Below, in pieces: positions 1-6,203 of a stretch of DNA of 8,796 nt (position 1 is its first letter; the number at the start of each line of letters is the position of its first letter). The position numbers and the translations under genes were made by a program. Below the pieces are notes generated by a model. That model had not been told where the DNA came from and did not search any database. It saw only the letters and a program-made list of their open reading frames with translations. Source of the stretch: Nitrospinota bacterium (lineage in GTDB: Bacteria > Nitrospinota_A > UBA7883 > JACRLM01). The stretch covers positions 1 to 8,796 of the forward strand of contig JADGAO010000140.1 in the NCBI GenBank assembly GCA_015231995.1. The letters run 5' to 3'.

Positions 1-601
1 AAAACTTTTCCGCTTCCGGGTACATATGGAAGCGGATTAGCATCTTTGCCGCCTCCGTCATCGGAAGCAAAGAAAACGGGGCCACTTCGCCGGAGTTCAA
101 CGCCTGTTTGACGAACCGCGAGGCGATAGTCCGCCTCTCGGTTTCGGTTTCGGGGTTTTCGGCGGAGAGGTCCATCCTGTCCAGATATTCGTCCAGGGCT
201 TTTTTCACGACGGCGAGCCTGCCGAGCAGTAGGTGCAGTAGCTTTTCCCGCAACACGTCCAGAGTCCCCGGCTTGACGACGCATTCGTCCACGCCGGCCT
301 GCGCGGCGGCCATTATCTGCTCTCTCTTCTCCTCGTCGACGAGAAGTATGAAGAGAGTTTTTTTAGTGTCTTTTGTCGATCTGGTTTTTTTCAAAAGGTC
401 ATAGCCGGAGAGGCCGGGGATATCCCAGTCGGCGAAGACTATTTCGGCGCGTTTGCGGCCGGGCGAGCTTTCGCCGGTGATCCCGCCCCACGCTTCGCCT
501 CCGTCCCCGGCCTCGCAGATATCCTGAAAGCCCAGGCGCGAAAGATAGCCACGCAGGGCCGTGCGTGTAGCCCCAACAGGATCCGCTATCAGAACTCGCA
601 T
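1..601 (-). CDS. CheY-like response regulator receiver protein, partial (C-terminus beyond left edge)
   Basis: An open frame of 200 codons starts at ATG 601-599 and runs off the left edge, so the stop is not seen. Residues 1 to about 125 form a receiver domain that resembles CheY closely. The opening strand is MRVLIADP, the acceptor segment is ADWDIPGLSG with the phosphorylatable Asp at D58, and helix 4/strand 5 reads AAAQAGVDECVVKPG with the conserved Lys at K110. D7 matches CheY D12. Three usual residues differ: the second acidic-pocket Asp is P8, the switch Thr is D89, and the switch aromatic is C107. The remainder (about 126-200) is helical, and its end (AAKMLIRFHMYPEAEKF) looks like the start of a TPR-like segment, which is a guess. 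No output domain is visible. The probable role is in a phosphorelay or chemotaxis-type circuit, but the partner is unknown. The family call is firm; the function is not. Confidence 0.85.
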   Translation of the reverse strand, partial: MRVLIADPVGATRTALRGYLSRLGFQDICEAGDGGEAWGGITGESSPGRKRAEIVFADWDIPGLSGYDLLKKTRSTKDTKKTLFILLVDEEKREQIMAAAQAGVDECVVKPGTLDVLREKLLHLLLGRLAVVKKALDEYLDRMDLSAENPETETERRTIASRFVKQALNSGEVAPFSLLPMTEAAKMLIRFHMYPEAEKF

Positions 602-648
602 CGCCGTACCCGCTCGCCTACTTTATAAGTAACGTCCATCCTGAATAT

Positions 649-677
649 ATTCTCGACCAGACAGCGCAAACTGTCAA
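649..677 (-). promoter_or_regulatory. Sigma70-type promoter for the receiver gene
   Basis: Read on the minus strand, a perfect TTGACA (677-672) is followed after 17 bases by GAGAAT (654-649, four of six matches to TATAAT). This would start transcription about 40 bases before the ATG at 601. A 10-base palindrome GAATATATTC (643-652) overlaps the -10 side and could be an operator, but that is only a possibility. Confidence 0.5.
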
Positions 678-679
678 CC

Positions 680-705
680 GGCGTTTAGGAGCGGCGTTTA
701 GGAGC
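680..705. repeat. 13-base tandem duplication
   Basis: The unit GGCGTTTAGGAGC occurs twice back to back (680-692 and 693-705). The second copy runs into the left arm of the palindromic element that starts at 701. It may be a slippage product at the element boundary. Confidence 0.8.
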
Positions 706-872
706 GCGGGCGTCCCGCCCGCAGAGTCTGAATGCCGCCTCGATGGCGGCGTTCAGAAGGAAAGAACGTGGGATGACACAGGGCGTCTGCGATTTAAGAG
801 ATGAAGGTCTTTGGCGTTCCACCGGGGCATTTAGCCCCGATAAAACGCTTGCGGGCGGGACGCCCGCGCTCC
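701..872. repeat. Nested palindromic (MITE/REP-like) intergenic element
   Basis: The ends are a perfect 23-base inverted repeat (701-723 with 850-872). Each arm is itself partly self-complementary (GCGGG/CCCGC). Inside are two more hairpins. One is at 730-754, ten pairs including one G-U. The other is an imperfect stem at 814-828/834-848 with a perfect GGGGC/GCCCC core around the loop ATTTA. The structure suggests a non-autonomous mobile or REP-type repeat rather than a gene. The short ORFs crossing it are translations of the repeat arms. No clear target-site duplication is visible. It lies between the divergent receiver gene and oleA. Confidence 0.75.
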
Positions 873-944
873 CAGGTAAAGAAAACACCCAGCTCAGCGA
901 GAATCGTTTTAATGCGATTGCCCTGGACGCTTCGCGGACTTTTC

Positions 945-973
945 TTTCAACGCCCAGCCGTAGCGGCTATAAT
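945..973 (+). promoter_or_regulatory. Candidate promoter for oleA
   Basis: A perfect -10 hexamer TATAAT is at 968-973. The best -35 at 17-base spacing is TTTCAA (945-950), only three of six matches. The predicted transcript would begin near 980, after the upstream ATG at 976 but before the ATG at 1000, which supports the shorter oleA start. The -35 is weak, so an activator or an alternative sigma factor is possible. Confidence 0.45.
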
Positions 974-999
974 TAATGATTTGCTCCACAAAGGGACTT

Positions 1000-2046
1000 A
1001 TGCTGTTTGAGAATACGCGCCTTGCGGCGATGGGCTACCTCCTGCCGCCGAGGGTGGTCACTTCCGCCCAGATAGAAGAGAGGCTCGCCCCGGTCTACTC
1101 CCGCTTAAAGCTTCCGGCGGGCAGGCTTGAGTTGATGACCGGCATCCGGGAACGCAGGTTCTGGAACCCGGGCGCGTCTCCGAGCCAGGTTGCGATGGAG
1201 GCCGCGCGCAGAGCTTTGACGGCGGCGGATTTCCCTGCGGATCGAATCGGCGCGCTTTTCCACACGTCCGTCTGCAGGGATTTCCTGGAACCGGCCACCG
1301 CAAGCGTGGAACATCACGGACTGGGTCTGCGCCCGCAATGCCTCAACTTCGACATCTCCAACGCCTGCCTCGGCGCGTTAAACGGGATGATCGCGCTTGC
1401 GTGCATGATAGAGCTTGGCCATGTGGAGGCGGGGCTTGTCGTTGCAGGCGAGATGGGCGAAGCTCTGGTGGAAAGCACGATAAACGCGATGCTCAACGAC
1501 CCAAACGTTTCGCGGCAAAGCATAAAACCGGCCTTCGCTTCGTTGACGATAGGATCGGGGGCCGTCGCCATTGTGCTCGCGTCGAAAAAGGCCGCGCCCA
1601 ACGGCCACAGGCTCGTCGGCGGCGTGGCCAGGGCCGACACCAGCGGAAGCAAGCTTTGCACAAGCCCGCAGGACACAGGTTTTGGCTCCGGGGCCGCGCC
1701 GTTGATGGCGACGGACTCCGAAGAGTTGATGAAAGCCGGTTGCGCGCTTGCCGCCGAGACGTGGAAAGATTTCACTGCCCAGACGGGCTGGGGAGTGGGC
1801 GACGTGGCGAAAAGTTTCACCCATCAGGTCGGCTCCGCGCACAGGCGGCTTTTATACGACTCTATCGGGCTTCCCATCGCCAACGATTTCCCGACGCTCG
1901 AATTCCTCGGCAACGTAGGTTCGGTGTCGCTCCCCATCACGCTTGCGATCGGGGCGGAGCGCGGACTGCTCGCAAAGGGCGACAAGGCGGCTCTGCTTGG
2001 CATAGGCTCCGGGCTTAACTGCGTTATGCTTGGGGTCGAATGGTGA
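1000..2046 (+). CDS. oleA: OleA, acyl-CoA condensing thiolase-superfamily enzyme of olefin biosynthesis
   Basis: OleA catalyses non-decarboxylative Claisen condensation of two long-chain acyl-CoAs to a beta-keto acid, the first step of head-to-head olefin synthesis. The 348-residue protein has the KAS III-like fold. The nucleophile is C123 in ISNACLGALNGM, the His is H275 in FTHQVG and the Asn is N305 in GNVGSVS. The OleA-specific Glu is E97 in RDFLEPATAS. The C-terminal LLGIGSGLNC motif is typical of OleA and separates it from FabH. The ATG at 1000 is chosen over the in-frame ATG at 976 because AAAGGGA lies just before it, a TATAAT box overlaps the upstream one, and the N-terminus MLFENT matches the start I recall for Xanthomonas OleA (MLFQN). 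The stop is 4 bases before oleB, so translation is probably linked. The identification rests on motifs plus the oleBCD neighbours. Confidence 0.95.
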   Translation: MLFENTRLAAMGYLLPPRVVTSAQIEERLAPVYSRLKLPAGRLELMTGIRERRFWNPGASPSQVAMEAARRALTAADFPADRIGALFHTSVCRDFLEPATASVEHHGLGLRPQCLNFDISNACLGALNGMIALACMIELGHVEAGLVVAGEMGEALVESTINAMLNDPNVSRQSIKPAFASLTIGSGAVAIVLASKKAAPNGHRLVGGVARADTSGSKLCTSPQDTGFGSGAAPLMATDSEELMKAGCALAAETWKDFTAQTGWGVGDVAKSFTHQVGSAHRRLLYDSIGLPIANDFPTLEFLGNVGSVSLPITLAIGAERGLLAKGDKAALLGIGSGLNCVMLGVEW

Positions 2047-2050
2047 GGCG

Positions 2051-2947
2051 ATGACGGTGAACCTCGAAGAGATACAAACCGAATACCCTTTCATCCCGGA
2101 AACGCTGGATATCGGCGGCCACAAGTTAAGCTATCTGGACGAAGGACCGAGAGACGCGCCCGCCATACTGGCGCTTCACGGAAACCCTACATGGTCGTTC
2201 CATTTCCGCAAACTCATTCTGGCCCTGCGCGGCAAATACCGCGTTATCGCCCCAGACCATATGGGATGCGGTCTTTCCGACAAACCGCAGGATTACCCCT
2301 ACACGCTTGAGACGCACATCAAAAACGTCACAACGCTCGTCGAGAGCCTCGGCCTCAAACAGATAACGCTGGCGCTTCACGACTGGGGCGGGGCGATAGG
2401 GTTCGGGTACGCGGTCAACAGGCCGGAGACTATACGCTCGCTGATACTCTTCAACACCGCCGCATTTCCCTCGGAGAACGTCCCTGCGCGGATACGGCTG
2501 TGCGCGGTTCCGTGGCTCGGGGAATTCCTTGTCCGAAAGCTCAACGCGTTTGCGGGCGGCGCTGTCACGCTTGGGATGGCCGTCAACAAGCCCGGACTGC
2601 TTACCGACGCGGTGAAACGCGGATACCTCGCCCCTTACGACAGCTGGGAAAACAGGATAGCCGTCGCCCGTTTCGTGCAGGACATACCGATGAACGATAC
2701 ACATCCGACGTATCCGCTGATAAAATCCATCGGCGAAAAGCTTTCGCTGTTCGAGAACACGCCGTCGCTGATTTTGTGGGGGATGAAGGATTTCTGTTTC
2801 AGCGGCGCGTTTCTGGAAGAGTGGCTCAAGCGCCTCAAAAATACGGAGGCCCACATGCTTATGGACGCGGGGCATTTCGCCATCGAGGACGCAGGCGAGC
2901 GCGTCATCCCGATGATAAGGTCGTTCCTTGAGCGCACCGGCGTATAA
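2051..2947 (+). CDS. oleB: OleB, alpha/beta-hydrolase beta-lactone decarboxylase
   Basis: OleB converts the cis-beta-lactone made by OleC into a cis-olefin plus CO2, the last step of the pathway. The 298-residue protein is of the haloalkane dehalogenase-like alpha/beta-hydrolase type. The oxyanion/halide-type motif HGNPTW is at residues 43-48. The nucleophile is D111 in LALHDWGGAIG, the likely acid is D247 in WGMKDFCF, and the base is H275 in DAGHFAIED. An Asp nucleophile, rather than Ser, with Trp next to it is the OleB/dehalogenase signature. The ATG at 2051 is preceded by GAGG (2045-2048) at very short spacing. A longer frame from TTG 2030 would overlap oleA and is less likely. The 3' end overlaps oleC by 20 bases. 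On sequence alone a haloalkane dehalogenase would be the alternative, but the ole context decides it. Confidence 0.93.
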   Translation: MTVNLEEIQTEYPFIPETLDIGGHKLSYLDEGPRDAPAILALHGNPTWSFHFRKLILALRGKYRVIAPDHMGCGLSDKPQDYPYTLETHIKNVTTLVESLGLKQITLALHDWGGAIGFGYAVNRPETIRSLILFNTAAFPSENVPARIRLCAVPWLGEFLVRKLNAFAGGAVTLGMAVNKPGLLTDAVKRGYLAPYDSWENRIAVARFVQDIPMNDTHPTYPLIKSIGEKLSLFENTPSLILWGMKDFCFSGAFLEEWLKRLKNTEAHMLMDAGHFAIEDAGERVIPMIRSFLERTGV

Positions 2948-4607
2948 CATCGGCTCGCTTATCACGGAGTCCGCCCGCAAGGCTCCGTCCAAACCCGCCG
3001 TCTTTGCGCCTGTGAAAGACGCGCCCGACGGCTCCATCATCCATCGTAGCTGGACGTTTGACGAACTCAATACGGCCTGCAACCAGTTCGCGCACGGCCT
3101 CAAATCGCTGGGGATATGCGACGGGGCGCGGACGCTATTGATGGTCACGCCGGGGTTCGAGTTTATCGCGCTCGCCTTCGCGCTGTTCAAGACCGGCGCT
3201 GTTCCGGTGATGATAGACCCGGGGGTGGGGCGCCATAACCTGCTTGACTGCATAGAGAGGGCGGAGCCGGAGGCGTTGATAGGCGTCCCGAAAGCGCATC
3301 TGGCGCGTGTTTTGTTCCCACGATATTTCAGGTCGGTAAAAACCAGCGTAACCGTCGGAAGACGCTGGCTGTGGGGCGGATACTCGATTGAAGAGGCGAG
3401 GGCGAAAACGGACGCGCCATTCCCCGACGCAAACACAAAACTTACCGACACGGCCGCAATACTCTTCACCACAGGCTCCACCGGCGCGCCCAAAGGAGTC
3501 GTCTATGAGCATGGGGTGTTCAAGGCGCAGGTTGATTTGATACGAGGCCATTACGGGATAACGGAAAACGACGTGGACATGCCCGCGTTCCCGCTGTTCG
3601 CTCTTTTCTCTGTGGGAATGGGGATGAGCGTTGTCATACCCCGGCTCGACCCGACCAGCCCAGCCTCCGCCGACCCTGCCAAGATAGCTGGCGCGATACG
3701 CGACAAGTCCGTTACCTTCACATTCGGCTCCCCCGCCATCTGGCGCAAGGTGAGCGCGTATTGCCACGACAACAGGATAACCCTGCCGACTCTTAAAAAA
3801 GTCCTGATGGCCGGGGCGCCCGTGAGGGAGGAAATCCATCAGCGACTGCTTGGCGGGATTCTGCCCGAAGGGGCGGTGACGCATACTCCGTTCGGCGCGA
3901 CGGAAGCCTTGCCCGTGTGCGACATGACGGGCGCGGAAGTTTTGGCGGAGACGGCGCAGTTGACGCGGGCTGGACGCGGCTATTGCGTGGGACGGCCCCT
4001 GCCCGGAATCGGGGTGGAGATAATCGGGATCAGCGACGGCCCCATCGAGACGTGGGACGAGTCGCTCAAACTTGCGTCGGGTGAGATCGGCGAGATCGTG
4101 GTCAACGGCCCCGTTGTGACCAAAGAGTATTTCCGCCTGCCGGAGCATACGCGCATGGCGAAGATACGCGACCCCAGAACCGGCGTGATACGCCACAGGA
4201 TGGGCGATGTGGGTTACATTGACGAGAAAGGCCGGTTATGGTTTTTGGGGCGCAAAAACCACAGGGTCGTCACGGAAGATGGAACGCTTTTCACGATAGC
4301 GGTGGAGGCGATTTTTAACAACCACCCGGACGTGTTCCGGTCGGCCCTTGTCGGGGCGGGCTCCGCTCCCCTCCAGACCCCGGTGATAATAATCGAACTC
4401 AACGCCGACACAAGGCGGCGAGACGGAAAAAGGATCGCAGAGGAGCTTTTTGACATCGCGGGGAAAAGCCCGGTGGCGGGGGCTGTGAAACATTTGTTGT
4501 TCCATCCCTCGTTCCCGACGGACGCGCGTCACAACGCGAAGATATTCCGCGAAAAACTGAAAGTGTGGGCGGAAACGAAACTTTCAGGGGCGCACACGAA
4601 AGGTTGA
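2928..4607 (+). CDS. oleC: OleC, AMP-forming-family beta-lactone synthetase
   Basis: OleC uses ATP to close a beta-hydroxy acid from OleD into a beta-lactone, the substrate of OleB. The 559-residue protein shows the ANL adenylation-enzyme core: the phosphate loop TTGSTGAPKG at 181-190, A5 motif FGATE at 322-326, ATP-ribose Asp D427 in MGDVGY, hinge GRKNHRV at 441-447, and a candidate C-terminal catalytic Lys K538 in RHNAKIFREKL. No carrier-protein domain is attached. The start is TTG at 2928: AAGG (2917-2920) lies 7 bases upstream, the N-terminal segment YNIGSLITESARKAP is typical of the family, and the next in-frame Met is near residue 72, too far in. The gene begins inside oleB (20-base overlap), implying co-translation. 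A plain acyl-CoA ligase is the alternative without the ole context. Confidence 0.93.
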   Translation: MSAPAYNIGSLITESARKAPSKPAVFAPVKDAPDGSIIHRSWTFDELNTACNQFAHGLKSLGICDGARTLLMVTPGFEFIALAFALFKTGAVPVMIDPGVGRHNLLDCIERAEPEALIGVPKAHLARVLFPRYFRSVKTSVTVGRRWLWGGYSIEEARAKTDAPFPDANTKLTDTAAILFTTGSTGAPKGVVYEHGVFKAQVDLIRGHYGITENDVDMPAFPLFALFSVGMGMSVVIPRLDPTSPASADPAKIAGAIRDKSVTFTFGSPAIWRKVSAYCHDNRITLPTLKKVLMAGAPVREEIHQRLLGGILPEGAVTHTPFGATEALPVCDMTGAEVLAETAQLTRAGRGYCVGRPLPGIGVEIIGISDGPIETWDESLKLASGEIGEIVVNGPVVTKEYFRLPEHTRMAKIRDPRTGVIRHRMGDVGYIDEKGRLWFLGRKNHRVVTEDGTLFTIAVEAIFNNHPDVFRSALVGAGSAPLQTPVIIIELNADTRRRDGKRIAEELFDIAGKSPVAGAVKHLLFHPSFPTDARHNAKIFREKLKVWAETKLSGAHTKG

Positions 4608-4617
4608 GGGATCAGGA

Positions 4618-4893
4618 TTGTCATCCTGAAGGAGCCTTTGCGACTGAAGGATCAACGCCGTTGTCATCCTGAGGGAGGCCCCTTTTTGTCATCATGAAGG
4701 AGTCCTCGACTGAAGGATCAAAGTATAATAGAACATTCTTTCGATGGATTCTTCGCTGGCGCTCAGAATGACAATGTTGTCACTCAGAATGACAATGTTT
4801 TTGTCATCCTGAGGGAGCCTTTGCGACCGAAGGATCGAAGTAAAATAGAATATTCTTTTTCGATAGATTCTTCGCTGGCGCTCAGAATGACAA
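4618..4893. repeat. Cluster of dispersed TCATCCTGA / TCAGAATGACA palindromic repeats
   Basis: Two near-full copies are present, at about 4686-4774 and 4801-4893. Each begins TTGTCATCMTGA and ends CTTCGCTGGCGCTCAGAATGACA, so their ends pair as an imperfect stem. Truncated pieces lie around them: left halves at 4618-4660 and 4661-4678, and a right-end piece at 4781-4796. Repeats of this appearance are a recurrent dispersed family in unrelated bacterial genomes, from my general knowledge. The tandem pile-up separates oleC from oleD. The 101-codon minus-strand ORF across it is a translation of the repeat and not a gene. Whether the array ends oleABC transcription or is passed through is unknown. 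Confidence 0.85.
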
Positions 4894-4940
4894 TATTGCG
4901 AACGTGATGGATTATGCAAAGGTCTCCTTTTGGAAGACGT

Positions 4941-4970
4941 TTCCATTCCAGCCGCCACCTTGGTTATAAT
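4941..4970 (+). promoter_or_regulatory. Weak candidate promoter for oleD after the repeat cluster
   Basis: TATAAT is at 4965-4970 in an otherwise gene-free stretch (4894-5059). The best -35 at 18-base spacing is TTCCAT (4941-4946), three of six matches. If real, oleD would be transcribed separately from oleABC with a leader of about 115 bases. Nothing else recognisable lies between the repeats and 5047. Confidence 0.3.
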
Positions 4971-5059
4971 GAATCGTTTTTCCTTTTCGCCCGGCAAAGC
5001 GGCGGGAGGGCTCCGGCAAGTCCGGGGCGGAATACGCGGATTACATAGAGGTGTATAAA

Positions 5060-5095
5060 ATGTTTTTCCGTTCGTTTTCTGGCGTTAACCCATGA
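5060..5095 (+). CDS. Possible 11-codon leader ORF coupled to oleD
   Basis: ATG at 5060 opens an 11-codon frame, MFFRSFSGVNP, whose TGA (5093-5095) overlaps the oleD ATG as ATGA. A good ribosome binding site, AGAGGTG (5047-5053), stands 6 bases before this ATG, whereas the oleD ATG itself has no visible Shine-Dalgarno sequence. Ribosomes could load at 5060 and restart at oleD. The peptide has no recognisable property and is probably only a translation-loading device, if translated at all. Confidence 0.35.
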   Translation: MFFRSFSGVNP

Positions 5096-6081
5096 GGGCG
5101 TTAGTCACCGGAGGGGCCGGATTCCTCGGGCGGTATATCGTCGAAAAACTCCTGAAACGCGGGTGGGACGTGGTTTCCCTCTCACGCAACCACCACCCGG
5201 AGATACTCACTCGCGGCGTGACGACGATAAGGGCGGACATCCGCGACCGTCTCCTGCTCACCGACCTGTTCGAAAAATTCGACGTCGTCTTCCACACGGC
5301 CGCCCATGTGGGGATATACGGCAAGTACGAGGATTTTTACGAGACGAACGTCACCGGCACGCGCAACGTCATATCCGCGTGCGTGATCAACTCGGTCAAA
5401 CGCCTTATTTACACCAGCTCCCCTTCGGTTACTTTCAGGGGCAAGCCCGAAGAGTGGGCCGATGAAACGGCCCCGTTCCCCAAAAGGTTCAACTCTTACT
5501 ACGCGAAGACGAAAGCCATTGCGGAGTGGGAAGTGCGCAGGAACAGCGGGCGCCTTAACATGTTGTCCTGCGCCATCCGGCCCCACCTTATCTGGGGGCC
5601 GCGCGACACTAACCTTATCCCACGGCTTCTGGCGCGCGCCGACGAGGGAAAGCTTGCGATAGTCGGCGACGGTAAAAACCTTGTGGACATGTCTTATGTG
5701 GAAAACGTGGCGGACGCCCATATCGTGGCGATGGAGGAGCTGTTCCCGGGAAGCCCTGCGGCGGGAAGCGTCTATCTCATATCGCAGGGGGAGCCGGTGA
5801 ACCTGTGGGACTGGACAAACAAAATACTCAAGCGGCTCGGAAGGCCCCCTGTGACAAAACGCATCCCATATCCGCTCGCCTACGCCGCAGGAGCGGCCTA
5901 TGAGGCGCATCACCGGTGGAATAAAATCTACACGGAGCCGCCGATGACCCGGTTTCTGGCCCAGCAACTGGCCATGCCGCACTATTACAATATCGGCAAA
6001 GCCCAGCGCGAGTTGGGTTTCAAAGCCAGGATCAGCTCGGACGAGGGGCTGGAGAGACTGGCGAAAAGCCTAGGCTATTAG
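5092..6081 (+). CDS. oleD: OleD, NAD(P)-dependent 2-alkyl-3-oxoalkanoate reductase
   Basis: OleD is an extended short-chain dehydrogenase/reductase that reduces the OleA beta-keto acid to a 2-alkyl-3-hydroxyalkanoic acid, the substrate of OleC. The 329-residue protein has the Rossmann motif TGGAGFLG at residues 6-13 and the catalytic pair Y137/K141 in SYYAKTKAIAE. The Ser is in YTSSPSV, probably S110. The OleD-like segments RPHLIWGPRD, VGDGKNLVDMSYVENVADAH and EPPMTRFLAQQL follow. The start at 5092 gives MRALVTGGAG, the standard SDR opening. No Shine-Dalgarno sequence precedes it; see the leader ORF ending on it. It lies 484 bases after oleC across a repeat cluster, same strand. A generic sugar epimerase is the annotation one would give without the cluster. 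Confidence 0.93.
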   Translation: MRALVTGGAGFLGRYIVEKLLKRGWDVVSLSRNHHPEILTRGVTTIRADIRDRLLLTDLFEKFDVVFHTAAHVGIYGKYEDFYETNVTGTRNVISACVINSVKRLIYTSSPSVTFRGKPEEWADETAPFPKRFNSYYAKTKAIAEWEVRRNSGRLNMLSCAIRPHLIWGPRDTNLIPRLLARADEGKLAIVGDGKNLVDMSYVENVADAHIVAMEELFPGSPAAGSVYLISQGEPVNLWDWTNKILKRLGRPPVTKRIPYPLAYAAGAAYEAHHRWNKIYTEPPMTRFLAQQLAMPHYYNIGKAQRELGFKARISSDEGLERLAKSLGY

Positions 6082-6096
6082 AGGGGATTCCTAATT

Positions 6097-6159
6097 TGTA
6101 GGGGCGGACCCGGTGGGTCGCCCTTCCTGATCCGGGCGACCCACCGGGTCGCCCCTACA
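6097..6159. repeat. Long hairpin repeat between convergent oleD and motA
   Basis: Arms 6097-6123 and 6134-6159 are complementary over 26 pairs with one unpaired base (an extra G in the left arm), around a 10-base loop TTCCTGATCC. The arms carry TAGGGGCG and GGGTCGCCC motifs that I recognise as a widespread dispersed palindrome type. Lying 16 bases after the oleD stop and 45 bases from the motA stop, it could block transcription from both sides. No T-tract follows on either strand, so it is not a canonical intrinsic terminator. Confidence 0.85.
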
Positions 6160-6203
6160 TCACAGTAGAACGCAAAATCCAAATTCAACTTCGGAATCCG
6201 GGA

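Noticed and set aside
976..1002. Upstream ATG at 976 as the oleA start
   Set aside because: It overlaps the region of the TATAAT box, has no Shine-Dalgarno, and adds eight residues absent from the OleA start I recall. ATG 1000 with AAAGGGA fits better.
685..1010. Short ORFs on both strands across the element before oleA (plus 743-976 and 801-1010, minus 685-888)
   Set aside because: They translate the GC-rich palindrome arms (AGGTPALPG and SAGVPPA style residues), lack ribosome binding sites, and lie on a repeat. They are not proteins.
2126..3493. Minus-strand ORF of 455 codons opposite oleB and oleC
   Set aside because: It is an antisense shadow of high-GC genes. The residue pattern is arginine-, proline- and serine-rich with no family motif, while the plus strand carries clear OleB and OleC motifs.
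3135..4196. Minus-strand ORF of 353 codons opposite oleC
   Set aside because: It has the same shadow character and lies wholly within the well-supported oleC frame.
4618..4893. CRISPR array
   Set aside because: The repeat units are palindromic, of unequal length and partly truncated, with no regular spacers. A dispersed repeat cluster explains them.
4692..4997. Minus-strand ORF of 101 codons between oleC and oleD
   Set aside because: It is translated from the dispersed repeat copies and shows internal repeats of the same peptide. No ribosome binding site.
5182..5982. Minus-strand ORF of 266 codons opposite oleD
   Set aside because: It is a shadow of oleD with no recognisable domain.
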